A stretch of 64,000 bases of DNA, taken from positions 124,001-188,000 of the forward strand of contig OX639973.1 in the NCBI GenBank assembly GCA_951828385.1, given 5' to 3'. Positions 7,716 to 16,009 of this stretch are shown one piece after another. Both the position numbers and the translations under genes were made by a program. The stretch is from an uncultured Poribacteria bacterium (GTDB taxonomy: Bacteria; Poribacteria; WGA-4E; WGA-3G). The stretch's first letter is position 1. Each line of letters begins with the position of its first letter. The notes under the pieces are model-generated. The model saw only the letters and a program-made list of their open reading frames with translations. It did no database searches and was not told the origin of the DNA.

Positions 7716-8513
7716 TTATCGTCGCGTTTTAAGGCTACCCCAGGTTGTGGCGAGTTTACCTTCAGGTTCAACCGCCAAAAATTCGCCATCCATCACCTCT
7801 TTAATCTCATCTTCGGATAACGCACGGCCGAAAATATAGAACTCATCCATCAGTCCATCGAACCAGCGACCTTGCTTATGGTGTCCGATCGCTGCTGAGA
7901 CGCCCCAGTTATCTGAAAGTTCGCCATTCCCTTTCGCCTCGTGCGTCTCCTTTCCATCAACGTAGGTTTTCACATCTTTGCTACCACTGTCGTAGGTGCC
8001 GGTGAAATGAACCCACTTTCCACCGTCAATAACAGGACCGGGGTTGATATTGAAGACTTCTGCCTGGGCACCATCTCGATGGAACCATCTGAAGCCAGCC
8101 GGACGGATTTCGACGTGGAAGAGACCACTCGCGTGGTCGGTACCAATCGCGTCGAAGATGCTCTGTGGTTCAGGTGAATCGTTATGATTGACCCAAACGG
8201 CGATTGTGATACCTTCAACCGGTGCGTTTTCAAATTCCGGTCCGTTTAAGTCCACCCATGTTTGTGGCTCTAAAACGACGGCTTTACCGAAAACACCTTT
8301 TTCTCGTTGCGACTTCCCTTCAATTGTTCCGTCGTTACCGTGGATAGAACCGTCTTTGACAGTATCGCCATCCTCATCAAAATTATAGTAGACAGATAAC
8401 GTCGGGTCGCTGAGATCGGCATGCGTTGAAACAGCAAAAGCGATTACCATTGCCACAACAACGAAGATGACTTGTAACTTTCCGATACGTAGACGTGTTA
8501 ACTCATAGAACAT
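7716..8513 (-). CDS. Secreted LamG/concanavalin-A-like domain protein with GKLATTWG C-terminal tail
   Basis: 265 residues from the ATG at 8513, chosen because AAGGAAGGG lies 6 nt before it; nine further codons are open upstream. A signal segment (VIFVVVAMVIAFAVSTHA) is followed by a LamG jelly-roll: YYNFDEDGDTVKDGSIHGN, GVFGKAVVL, ITIAVWVNHND, then WVHFTGTYDSGSKDVKTYVDG and a final FDGLMDEFYIFGRALSEDEI. Such domains bind carbohydrate or form secreted scaffolds. The last 16 residues (VEPEGKLATTWGSLK) nearly repeat the end of the unrelated protein at 9208-10065. Expected outside the cytoplasm. Confidence 0.88.
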   Translation of the reverse strand: MFYELTRLRIGKLQVIFVVVAMVIAFAVSTHADLSDPTLSVYYNFDEDGDTVKDGSIHGNDGTIEGKSQREKGVFGKAVVLEPQTWVDLNGPEFENAPVEGITIAVWVNHNDSPEPQSIFDAIGTDHASGLFHVEIRPAGFRWFHRDGAQAEVFNINPGPVIDGGKWVHFTGTYDSGSKDVKTYVDGKETHEAKGNGELSDNWGVSAAIGHHKQGRWFDGLMDEFYIFGRALSEDEIKEVMDGEFLAVEPEGKLATTWGSLKTRR

Positions 8514-8539
8514 GTTATGCCCTTCCTTATGTGATAGCA

Positions 8540-9003
8540 CCCACTACCTAAAGGTAGGGGCTTCGGCTTCGTAGCAACTGCGGTTTTCTCAAAGAGTCCA
8601 CCGTCTAACTGTCGCTCCACCAGCAGGCGATTCCCTAAAAGGTGAAATATGTCCTTTCAGGCATATCAAGGCGAAACTCTTGGCTATCCCCGCCTGCCTC
8701 TATCTAAATGGATAGTAAAGTTGAAAGAGAGGCAGCAATACAGCGCGCAGACTTTCACCTCTGCTCCGAAACTTTAAGCGTTAGCTGCCCATATACTTTT
8801 AGAGTGGTATTGACACTTAACACCTCTTGACTTCCTTTGACCGAAGCGGACACCTCCTACACAAAGGTATGTGTAGGGTCAAAGCGGTGTCCAAAGTGTT
8901 ATGTTAATTATACCACTTTTTTGACTAAATGTCAAATCTTTTTTGACTTTCAAACGCAACGCCCGCCTACATCCCGCAAGCTAAAGCATGGGGCTTTGGC
9001 GGG
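8540..9003. mobile_element. Non-autonomous IS200/IS605-like element (no transposase)
   Basis: About 464 bp without a gene. One end is an imperfect hairpin with a TAAA loop and one extrahelical base (CTACC-TAAA-GGTAG inside CCC/GGG, 8540-8560). The other is a hairpin at 8973-9003 bounded by CCCGC/GCGGG. Between them lie a structured GC-rich stretch (about 8560-8760) and a TTTTTTGACTTT motif, also seen in the elements at 14330 and 50454. Bulged subterminal hairpins are what HUH transposases of IS200/IS605 recognise. The structured part could be a relict omega-RNA-like transcript; this is inference. The rest of the gap to 9207 is AT-rich leader. Confidence 0.55.
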
Positions 9004-9207
9004 AAGATAGGTAATTTCATGAATTATAACGCAGTTCGCATAGATACGAACCCCATATTTTTCCAATATCATACCATAAAAACGCTAAAAATCAAAGCAG
9101 AATTTAGACAAATTGAATCCCATTAGACATACGTCCGCAATGCATGTTAATATATAGACAATCATCTATTTACCAAACACAAATTTCCAAACCAAAGGAG
9201 ACAAACG

Positions 9208-10065
9208 ATGAAACATTCGCTAACAGTACGATGCCTGTGTCTAACGCTTCTCGTTGCGGCGTGCGCGATTGTGCCAGTGTATTCAGCAGATGTAACCGTT
9301 GGGCTACTCGCTGGCAGCAACAAACTCGGCGAAGTAGAAGAAGCCGCTTACGAATGGGCGGAGGATAACTTCAAAACCACAACACTTCTCGTAGATAAAA
9401 GCGGTAACTTTAAGAACCCCAATGGCACCGCGCTGCAACCGGAGCAATTCGCTGTGTTATGGATGTTCTATACAGAAACGAACACATTACCAGATCCGTT
9501 CCTCGCTGATGCGACGCAGAAAGCCATCCTTGACTATGCAGAGGCGGGCGGCGGTGTGTTTCTCTCAGCGTTAGCACTCCGCTATGTCTTTGAACTCGGT
9601 GTTGACGATGGCGGAGACCCTCGAATTTTTCAACCCCTTGGCAAGGAGCCCCCGGAGATCGGTGTCGTTCCAACTGCTGACGCAAAAAACCATCCAGTTT
9701 TTGAAGGGTTTGATACCAGTAAACCGGTTTTTCTCACGAGCATGCAGCAAGACGGGTTCACCTCAGATTTCTTTAACTTTGGAGATGATCCATCTGGCAC
9801 GATTCTTGGAACAAAGACCCGCGGCGGCGGTGCTGGCGGTGGAGAGCGTCCTTTTGTCGAATATGAAGTCGGCGACGGAATCATTATCACCCTTGGACAC
9901 CACAACGGTGTCTATACCGATGCAAAATCGAAAGAGGGGACGAACCTGAGAAATCTCACGGCAAATGTGCTGAATTATCTCGGTGAGAATTCCGCGTTCT
10001 TTGCCGTTGAACCGAGCGGTAAATTAGCAACGACATGGGGAGACCTAAAGTCAGCGTTAAAATAA
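9208..10065 (+). CDS. Secreted GATase1/ThuA-like-fold protein with GKLATTWG C-terminal tail
   Basis: 285 residues with AAAGGAG before the ATG. A signal peptide ends near VPVYSA. The body (VTVGLLAG, then ILDYAEAGGGVFLSALAL, NHPVFEGFD, GDGIIITLGHHNG) has the order of strands seen in class I glutamine amidotransferase-like/ThuA folds: a bound-checking 'yeaGGGvf' turn and a final 'G.v..lg.h' strand. No catalytic Cys-His pair is evident, so it is probably a non-enzymatic or divergent member. The C-terminus (VEPSGKLATTWGDLK) matches the tail of the LamG protein at 7716-8513, although the two proteins are otherwise unrelated. Confidence 0.7.
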   Translation: MKHSLTVRCLCLTLLVAACAIVPVYSADVTVGLLAGSNKLGEVEEAAYEWAEDNFKTTTLLVDKSGNFKNPNGTALQPEQFAVLWMFYTETNTLPDPFLADATQKAILDYAEAGGGVFLSALALRYVFELGVDDGGDPRIFQPLGKEPPEIGVVPTADAKNHPVFEGFDTSKPVFLTSMQQDGFTSDFFNFGDDPSGTILGTKTRGGGAGGGERPFVEYEVGDGIIITLGHHNGVYTDAKSKEGTNLRNLTANVLNYLGENSAFFAVEPSGKLATTWGDLKSALK

Positions 10066-10092
10066 ACGACCATACCATTTTAGATACATCGA

Positions 10093-10160
10093 AAAGCCCA
10101 TGCTTGCAATATTGGCTTACAAGTTACACCAATATGCAATCTTCATGGGCTTTCTTTTTC
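10093..10160 (+). terminator. Rho-independent terminator
   Basis: The outer stem AAAGCCCATG/CATGGGCTTT (10093-10102 and 10144-10153) and an inner stem with one bulge (TTGCAATATTGG/CCAATATGCAA) are followed by CTTTTTC. It lies 28 bp after the GATase-like gene. Confidence 0.85.
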
Positions 10161-10174
10161 CGCGGCGTTGACAT

Positions 10175-10203
10175 TTGACATTTTCCCACGTTCTCTATAT
10201 AAT
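10175..10203 (+). promoter_or_regulatory. Consensus sigma-70-type promoter
   Basis: TTGACA (10175-10180) and TATAAT (10198-10203) with a 17-bp spacer, an exact consensus. It drives the 652-residue membrane protein gene, whose ATG lies 20 bp downstream of the -10 box. Confidence 0.85.
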
Positions 10204-10223
10204 GAAGATGGGAAACTCAAAAG

Positions 10224-12182
10224 ATGCCAAACAACTTTAGTAGAGCAAGTTTTGGCTCGCAAGCTGCGCCAAAAGTCAGCCTCCGCGCCGTACTGCTCGC
10301 ACTTCTCATCACTATCCCGAACTCCTACTGGCTCATGATTAACTGGGGCCCCAGCGGTTATGGCACAGGTCAGAGTTTCCCGACCGTCTCAACCGTCTAT
10401 TTCAACGTCATCTTCGTCGTACTGGTTTTAATGGCGGTAAACCCGTTGCTCCGTGCAATCCGAAGAAGCGCAAGTCTCACTGATGCGGAATTGATGGTGG
10501 TTTACCTACTCGTATCCATCGCATCCTCCATCGCCGGACACGATACACTCCAGATATTGTGGCCCCTACTCACCTACCCCATCTGGTTCGCAAGTCCAGA
10601 GAATGAATGGGGTGAACTATTCCACCGACACATGCCAGATTGGCTCACGATCAAAGAGCGAAGCGCGCTGGCGACTTTCTATCAAGGCGATGCCTCACTT
10701 CACACCGCCCAACACCTACAACTCTGGATGACACCCGTACTCTGGTGGTCCGCTCTTATCATTGTGCTAACGTGTATGATGTTCTGCATCACGATTCTCA
10801 TCCGGCACCAATGGGTCAACCACGAAAAACTCAGCTACCCCGTCATTCAGATTCCGCTACACCTCACAGAAAACGGTGGACGGACGCTCTTAAGCAACCG
10901 GCTATTTCTACTCGCAGCTATACTTGCAGGTGGAATGAACCTTCTCAACGGGCTCCACTTTCTGTTCCCCGTCGTACCGGGTTTAGGCGGGAGTCTCTAT
11001 AATTTAGGGCAGCACTTCCAGACGAAACCGCTGAACGCTATCGGTAGACTGCCTATTGCTGTCTATCCTTTTGCGATCGGGATGAGTTTCTTTATACCAC
11101 TCGAGCTTTCGTTTTCTATCTGGTTCTTCTACCTTTTCCATAAAATCAGTCGCGTATGGGGTACGATGGCAGGCATTGGACATCTGCCGGGATTCCCATT
11201 TCTCGACGCACAATCCTTCGGTGCCTGGTTCTGTTTAGGCGTATCAGCGATATGGCTCACCCGGAAATTCATTGCGCGACAGGTGAAAAACGCCTTTCGA
11301 GGAAATAACGCCGAACTTCCTACAGACGGCACGCCCTCAACACATATCCGATACGCCATTATCGGCTTGATCGGCGGTAGCATCTTCATCCTTGTCTTCT
11401 TCAAAAGCACAGGCACACCGATTTTCAGTGTCCTCGGCTACTTCACGCTCTTCTTTGCATTAGCGATCGCCATCACGCGCATCCGGGCAGAAGTCGGACC
11501 CCCAGCACACGACGTACCGTGGCGACCGGATAAAGTACTCGTCTCTTTCTTGGGGACACGGCGTATCGGTGCAGAGGGATTAACGACGTTCAGCATGTTT
11601 CACGGCTTCAACCGTTCCTACCGTTCCCATCCGATGCCGATTATGTTGGAAGGCTTCAAGGTGGCACAGGTGCGCGGGTTATCACATAACCGCTTTATCG
11701 TTGCCGTCATTTTAGTGACCATCGTTGGAACGATTTCATCTGCATGGGCATACTACTCGCAAGGTTATTACTACGGCGGCGCAGTCTACGGCGAGCAAGC
11801 GCAGTGCCGTTGGACTTACGAGCAGTTGAAGCAGTGGCTCATAAACCCGCAATCTATGGACGTTGGTGCTGTCTCTGCATCTACTGGTGCCATCGCCTTA
11901 ACGACGCTTTTGATGGTGCTGCGCCGTCGATTTATCTGGTGGCCCTTCCATCCGGCAGGTTACGCACTCTCGCTGAGTTTCTGGAATACAAGTTGGTATT
12001 GGTTCTCAATTTTCTTGTCGTGGGGGATGAAAGCAATTCTCTTTCAGGCAGGCGGTTTACGAACCTATCGCCGAGCAATGCCGTTCTTTATCGGTTTGGT
12101 CATCGGAGAGTTTTTCGTCGGGGCAATCTGGACACTCATCGGCATCGCCTTAGAACGTCCAATGTATCGGTTTATGTTTTGA
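10224..12182 (+). CDS. Large integral membrane protein, DUF6785/DUF6784-like
   Basis: 652 residues with about 14 hydrophobic segments spread over the length, starting with VLLALLITIPNSYWLMINW. Conserved-looking stretches include AIAITRIRAEVGPPAHDVPW, then TTFSMFHGFNRSYRSHPMP with MLEGFKVA, and a C-terminal RRRFIWWPFHPAGYALSLS. These fit, from memory, the DUF6785 (N-terminal) and DUF6784 (C-terminal) families, which are transporter-like proteins of unknown substrate, common in Poribacteria and Planctomycetes and reminiscent of oligopeptide transporters. It has its own consensus promoter and stands before a sugar-isomerase-like gene. Confidence 0.75.
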   Translation: MPNNFSRASFGSQAAPKVSLRAVLLALLITIPNSYWLMINWGPSGYGTGQSFPTVSTVYFNVIFVVLVLMAVNPLLRAIRRSASLTDAELMVVYLLVSIASSIAGHDTLQILWPLLTYPIWFASPENEWGELFHRHMPDWLTIKERSALATFYQGDASLHTAQHLQLWMTPVLWWSALIIVLTCMMFCITILIRHQWVNHEKLSYPVIQIPLHLTENGGRTLLSNRLFLLAAILAGGMNLLNGLHFLFPVVPGLGGSLYNLGQHFQTKPLNAIGRLPIAVYPFAIGMSFFIPLELSFSIWFFYLFHKISRVWGTMAGIGHLPGFPFLDAQSFGAWFCLGVSAIWLTRKFIARQVKNAFRGNNAELPTDGTPSTHIRYAIIGLIGGSIFILVFFKSTGTPIFSVLGYFTLFFALAIAITRIRAEVGPPAHDVPWRPDKVLVSFLGTRRIGAEGLTTFSMFHGFNRSYRSHPMPIMLEGFKVAQVRGLSHNRFIVAVILVTIVGTISSAWAYYSQGYYYGGAVYGEQAQCRWTYEQLKQWLINPQSMDVGAVSASTGAIALTTLLMVLRRRFIWWPFHPAGYALSLSFWNTSWYWFSIFLSWGMKAILFQAGGLRTYRRAMPFFIGLVIGEFFVGAIWTLIGIALERPMYRFMF

Positions 12183-12233
12183 AAGTTGTCAGTTATTATA
12201 GTAAAACCTATAATTAATTGGGCACTCTCAAAC

Positions 12234-12285
12234 AGTCTGAATGCCTATGACAGGCATTCAGACTGGCACAAACTGGAAGTTTGTG
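12234..12285. repeat. Two consecutive intergenic hairpins
   Basis: A perfect 13-bp palindrome (AGTCTGAATGCCT, loop ATGAC, complement at 12252-12264) is followed at once by CACAAACT-GGA-AGTTTGTG (12267-12285), then GTACAAAG. The second hairpin copies the one inside the MITE at 2386-2405. There is no T-run; possible mRNA 3' stabiliser or REP-like element. Confidence 0.65.
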
Positions 12286-12336
12286 GTACAAAGATGTCTA
12301 CTTATTTTTAGGATTCACTATATAAGGAAAACAACA

Positions 12337-13167
12337 ATGAAACTTAGTTGTCTCCCTGTCTCTCTTTACAATGACATCTTCACAGGAAAAAGCAGTGTCG
12401 CCGATTGGATTCAATACGGTGCAGAATTAGGATTGGATGCCGTTGATTTCAGCATCAAATTCTTTCCAAAGCGGGACACGGAAACCATAAAACAGACGCG
12501 TACCGCCCTCGAAAAGTACAATATAACCCCGTGCATGATCGCCTGTTACTCTGACTTCACGCATCCCGATCCAGCACAACGCGCACAGGAATTAACAGAT
12601 CTGAAGGCTGACATCGCACTCGCGAAAGCGTTGGGTGTCGAATTTCTGCGTGTGACAGCAGGACAAAACCATCCCGGCACTGAACGCGCAGCTGGCGTGC
12701 AATGGGTGGCAGATGGGTTTCGACGCGCGCTTGATGCAGCACAAAAACACGGTATCACCCTCGCCTACGAAAACCACACTAAAGGGGCACCGTGGGATTA
12801 TTGGGACTTCTCACAACCGACAGAAATTTTCTTAGAGATTTTAGACGCGCTTTCCGACACACCCCTCGGTGTCTGCTTCGACACGGCAAACCCCCTCGTT
12901 CTGAGTGAGGATGTCCTCGCACTTTTAGAGCAGGTTGTCCACCGCATCGTTGTCGTACATATCTTCGATCTGCGTGAAGTCGGTGTATTTGAACCTGTCC
13001 GTGTCGGCACGGGGGCTTCACCGATCCCGCAAGTCTTCTCGCGCATGCGACAAGCCGGTTATGACGGGTGGCTCAGTATTGAGGAAGCCAGCCGTTCAGG
13101 ACAGAAAGGCTTTACACAATCAATCGCGTTCGTTCGGGAAACATGGCAACAGACATTAGCCACGTGA
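12337..13167 (+). CDS. Sugar phosphate isomerase/epimerase-like TIM-barrel protein
   Basis: 276 residues from the ATG at 12337, preceded by AAGGAAAACAACA; the upstream open codons run through a palindromic repeat and are unlikely to be translated. The protein is a xylose-isomerase-like (AP endonuclease 2 superfamily) barrel with the four usual metal ligands: Glu in LAYENHTKG, Asp in GVCFDTANP, His in VVVHIFDLR and Glu in LSIEEASRSG. Members interconvert or epimerise sugars and inositols; the substrate cannot be told. It is convergent with, and overlaps by 12 bp, the PhyH-type gene on the other strand. Confidence 0.85.
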   Translation: MKLSCLPVSLYNDIFTGKSSVADWIQYGAELGLDAVDFSIKFFPKRDTETIKQTRTALEKYNITPCMIACYSDFTHPDPAQRAQELTDLKADIALAKALGVEFLRVTAGQNHPGTERAAGVQWVADGFRRALDAAQKHGITLAYENHTKGAPWDYWDFSQPTEIFLEILDALSDTPLGVCFDTANPLVLSEDVLALLEQVVHRIVVVHIFDLREVGVFEPVRVGTGASPIPQVFSRMRQAGYDGWLSIEEASRSGQKGFTQSIAFVRETWQQTLAT

Positions 13168-14007
13168 CGGCTCACTCATCCGTTCTTGTGCTTGGCGTGC
13201 AAGTTCTGCCAAATGCCCGTCATTTGCCCTAACCTGTTCAAGATGTATCCACCGCTCTGGTGTCGCTGTCCGTATCATCTTCTCGCCATATTTCCTGTCA
13301 ATCCAGAAGCGTGCAGAACCTGCGATATACGCCTGTAGTGCATCTAATTTATCATCAGGATAGCGTTGACAGAGATTCATCGTAAACATCCGTCGACGTG
13401 TGCCTCCGCCGAAAGCAGCGTGCTTTGTGTTATGGTTAAACAACACCAAATCGCCGGGGGTCGTCTCAAAGATTGTTGCGGGAACATCCTTTCCGTGTAT
13501 TTCCCACAACTCTTGACTCTTACCCACCCGCTGAGACAGTGCATCGGCATAGTTATCACCGAAGAGATGACTCCCTGGGATGACACGTAGCGCGCCGGTG
13601 TCGCGAGTCAGCGGATCCAAGTAGAACGCAATCTTAATATGCCTTGGGTCTTCTAACTTATGTCCACCATCCGAGTGCCATCCGGTACTGCCGACGTAGA
13701 AATTGCCGTCGCTTCCCATGTAATTGAAATCGTCACCGAGGAGTGTCTTCGCAATCCCCAAAATTCGCGGGTCATCCAGCAGTGATGACAACTCTTCGCT
13801 CTGATCAATAAACGGAACGATACAAGAGCGCGCCGTGCCTTCGTGCGGTTTACCGTTATGGCCGCCGCCTCTCTCTTCCCATACGGCTTCAAAAGCGTCT
13901 TGGATCGCCGTAATCCGGTCCGCCATCAGTTGCGGAAAACTCAGATAACCGAACGTCTCAAAAAAACTAATCTCTGAATCGGTGACGCTAAAATCGTGCT
14001 GATTCAT
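13156..14007 (-). CDS. Phytanoyl-CoA dioxygenase (PhyH) family protein
   Basis: 283 residues from the ATG at 14007, preferred because GGAGGG lies 7 nt before it; an ATG 12 codons upstream lacks a ribosome-binding site. This is a non-haem Fe(II)/2-oxoglutarate dioxygenase: the HxD iron ligands are in TGWHSDGGH, the distal His in NHNTKHAAFGG, and the 2-oxoglutarate-binding Arg follows in GGTRRRMF. Such enzymes hydroxylate small molecules; the substrate is unknown. The 3' end overlaps the sugar-isomerase gene tail to tail. A second PhyH protein lies at 22385-23248. Confidence 0.88.
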   Translation of the reverse strand: MNQHDFSVTDSEISFFETFGYLSFPQLMADRITAIQDAFEAVWEERGGGHNGKPHEGTARSCIVPFIDQSEELSSLLDDPRILGIAKTLLGDDFNYMGSDGNFYVGSTGWHSDGGHKLEDPRHIKIAFYLDPLTRDTGALRVIPGSHLFGDNYADALSQRVGKSQELWEIHGKDVPATIFETTPGDLVLFNHNTKHAAFGGGTRRRMFTMNLCQRYPDDKLDALQAYIAGSARFWIDRKYGEKMIRTATPERWIHLEQVRANDGHLAELARQAQERMSEPSRG

Positions 14008-14066
14008 GTCCACGCCCTCCAAGTCATAGAATGGAACCGACATTCATTCGATTCCGTTAACACCAG

Positions 14067-14264
14067 AACGGAATTAGTCGTTTTGGACTTAAAGAAAGTT
14101 GCTAAAATCGATCTAAACCCTTATATCGTAGGGGTTTTTCCTTGATCTAACCGTCATAAAAACGGTGTAATAATGAAAATAAAATAAGGTGGTAGAAACC
14201 CCTATTGGACCTCAAAAAGCAAAGAAAAATAAAAATTTGCAAGTCCAAAACGACTAATTCCGTT
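14067..14264. mobile_element. 198-bp MITE with 24-bp perfect inverted ends
   Basis: The ends (AACGGAATTAGTCGTTTTGG plus ACTT, 14067-14090, and the exact complement at 14241-14264) bound an AT-rich, non-coding core. The core contains a small hairpin (AACCC...GGGGTTT near 14117). No transposase is encoded. Perfect 24-bp ends suggest recent movement or strong selection on the ends. It separates the PhyH gene from an IS200/IS605-like element. Confidence 0.8.
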
Positions 14265-14329
14265 TAATTTTGCAACCTGATCTATAAACACGGAAATTGG
14301 AAGATTTGACAAAGCAGTAATAGCAGAGT

Positions 14330-14795
14330 GTGATAGACCCCTTGCTAAAGCATAGGGGCTTCCGCAAAGTTTTTCTAAGCGAAAGCATTTGTGGCTTCAA
14401 ACGACATTGCTTTTGTTTTGAGAATGTCAAAAACGAAAGTCTTACGATGCCTAAGCACAAGGGACGCTATCCCGACCCCGCACCGAAGTGCCTTATGAAC
14501 AGTTTGATGTGTCTGAAAGGCTATTAACCTCTTACATTCTCGTGGGATACAACATGACTTGGATTTCCCGAACACATGTCAAGCATATTTTAGATATTTC
14601 TGAGGTGTATAGGCTTTTACGTAGTTGTCTCAATATCAAGCAATATACCACTGCATCAACTCACAACCAATGCCGAATACAAAGAAAAGTGTATCACATT
14701 TTTAGTCAAAAGTCAAAGTTTTTTTGACACAATACAGGAGCGGTTCTGTATCCCCCGTCTAAAGACTGGGGGTTTTAGAACCGAAGATTTTGATA
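14330..14795 (+). mobile_element. Non-autonomous IS200/IS605-like element, copy 1
   Basis: About 466 bp, largely matching in inverted orientation the element at 50454-50928. Both ends carry hairpins with a TAAA loop and an extrahelical T (CCCCT-TGC-TAAA-GCA-T-AGGGG at 14337-14357; CCCCC-GTC-TAAA-GAC-T-GGGGG at 14752-14772), the structure bound by HUH transposases of this family. No tnpA or tnpB is present. The interior has further hairpins (near AAGGCACTTCGGTGC on the complementary strand). A 66-codon reading frame is shared by the two copies but crosses this structured region, so I regard the element as non-coding. Confidence 0.7.
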
Positions 14796-14825
14796 AAAAG
14801 GCGAGGTCCGAGGACCTCGCCTTTT
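14796..14825 (-). terminator. Terminator of the ELM1-like gene
   Basis: A near-perfect 14-bp stem (AAAAGGCGAGGTCC and complement) with a minimal loop lies 85 bp after the ELM1-like stop. On the minus strand the stem ends in CTTTTTA, a T-run. The IS200/IS605-like element abuts it directly. Confidence 0.75.
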
Positions 14826-14909
14826 CTCACGAATTCAACAGCACCTAACGGTCGCGTAGCAACGGATTGTCACACCGAGTGGCAAAAAAAGTTCCACAAC
14901 TCCCTCGAA

Positions 14910-15974
14910 CTAACTGTTGTCTATTAGGCTACGGATCGCACGCACTGCTGTCTCCGTATCTTGGAGCGGCGTGTTCGACACACACGCGGTGAGTCCATCA
15001 ACAATATACTGCCTTAACTTATCAAGTCTGCATTGCTTGACAATGGCATGTTGTTCCATATACTCGTAGACCTTATATCGCTTCGGTTTTCTCGTAGTTT
15101 CTCTTGATAGTGTTAGCACGATGACCGGACGACCACTACTCGCTGCCTCACATACCATTGAGAAACTATCTGCGGTGACAATAAGTAAGTCGCTTAAGGT
15201 GAGGATAGCTTGATACGGGTCAACAAGTTCGGAGGGTGTGTCTGGTTCAATGAAGAGTGGACACCACGTGCTGTGCTTAAGTGTTGATGTCAAATGTGCT
15301 GTTACTTCTGTCGGCGTGCGGCGCGAAGTTGTCACCAATATCTGTGCCTTCATTTCCGTTGCGACTGTCTCGCAAATCGCGCCCAGTTGTTCGGCATCTG
15401 CAGCTGTAATAGTTTCGTGCCGGTCTGTTCCACCGATGAGGAGTCCGATACGTGGACAGTCTGGTAGGTTGAGTGCCTGTATCAGTTGTTTCTGTTTAAC
15501 GTTCAGCGTATCTGGTGAGATAGGGTTCGGTACACCTACTGTTTGGCAAACATTGTCTTTAGCTCCCTTACCGTGCCATGAAAACATCGGGAGAATTGCG
15601 AGATCGAAATAGCGGACCCCCAACGGCGAAGGTCTACGACACGTGACCGTCTTGGCACCGAGAATCCTACCGAGAAGCAAATTGACTGCTGCGACAGATG
15701 AACCCGTCGAAAGGATAATATCAGCGGTACGAAGGGCTGTCAACGCGTTGTAAGCCTCAGCAGTGAGACACCAGCGAAGAAGCATCTGGATAAACCATTT
15801 GGAGACCGACGTACCACCGAAGACACACACAAAAACACGCAGCAGATTATCACGCCACTTACGCCGGAATTCCACCGTAACCCACTCCGTATCACAGTGA
15901 GGCAACCTTTCTACAATCCCCAAGGATTGCTTGTAATGTCCCGGTTTATTATCGCTTAAAATAACAATTTTCAT
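14910..15974 (-). CDS. ELM1-like (DUF1022) putative glycosyltransferase-fold protein
   Basis: 354 residues. The N-terminus MKIVILSDNKPGHYKQSLGI, the central IGLLIGGTDRHETIT and the C-terminal LLIVTADSFSMVCEAASSG-RPVIVL are typical of the bacterial members of the mitochondrial-fission ELM1 family, which have a GT-B-like fold. The conserved Gly-rich loops fit a nucleotide-sugar-binding site. In other Gram-negative bacteria relatives sit near lipopolysaccharide genes, so a role in cell-surface glycan synthesis is plausible but not shown here. It has its own terminator and no obvious partner gene. Confidence 0.82.
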   Translation of the reverse strand: MKIVILSDNKPGHYKQSLGIVERLPHCDTEWVTVEFRRKWRDNLLRVFVCVFGGTSVSKWFIQMLLRWCLTAEAYNALTALRTADIILSTGSSVAAVNLLLGRILGAKTVTCRRPSPLGVRYFDLAILPMFSWHGKGAKDNVCQTVGVPNPISPDTLNVKQKQLIQALNLPDCPRIGLLIGGTDRHETITAADAEQLGAICETVATEMKAQILVTTSRRTPTEVTAHLTSTLKHSTWCPLFIEPDTPSELVDPYQAILTLSDLLIVTADSFSMVCEAASSGRPVIVLTLSRETTRKPKRYKVYEYMEQHAIVKQCRLDKLRQYIVDGLTACVSNTPLQDTETAVRAIRSLIDNS

Positions 15975-16009
15975 TTAAAAGTAGTAGGCATACGGCGTAT
16001 GCCGTAACA

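Noticed and set aside
14375-14575. Small protein gene inside the IS200/IS605-like element (also 50683-50883)
   Set aside because: The 66-codon frame is shared by both copies, but it runs across predicted RNA hairpins and has no ribosome-binding site or recognisable domain; similarity simply reflects the copied DNA.
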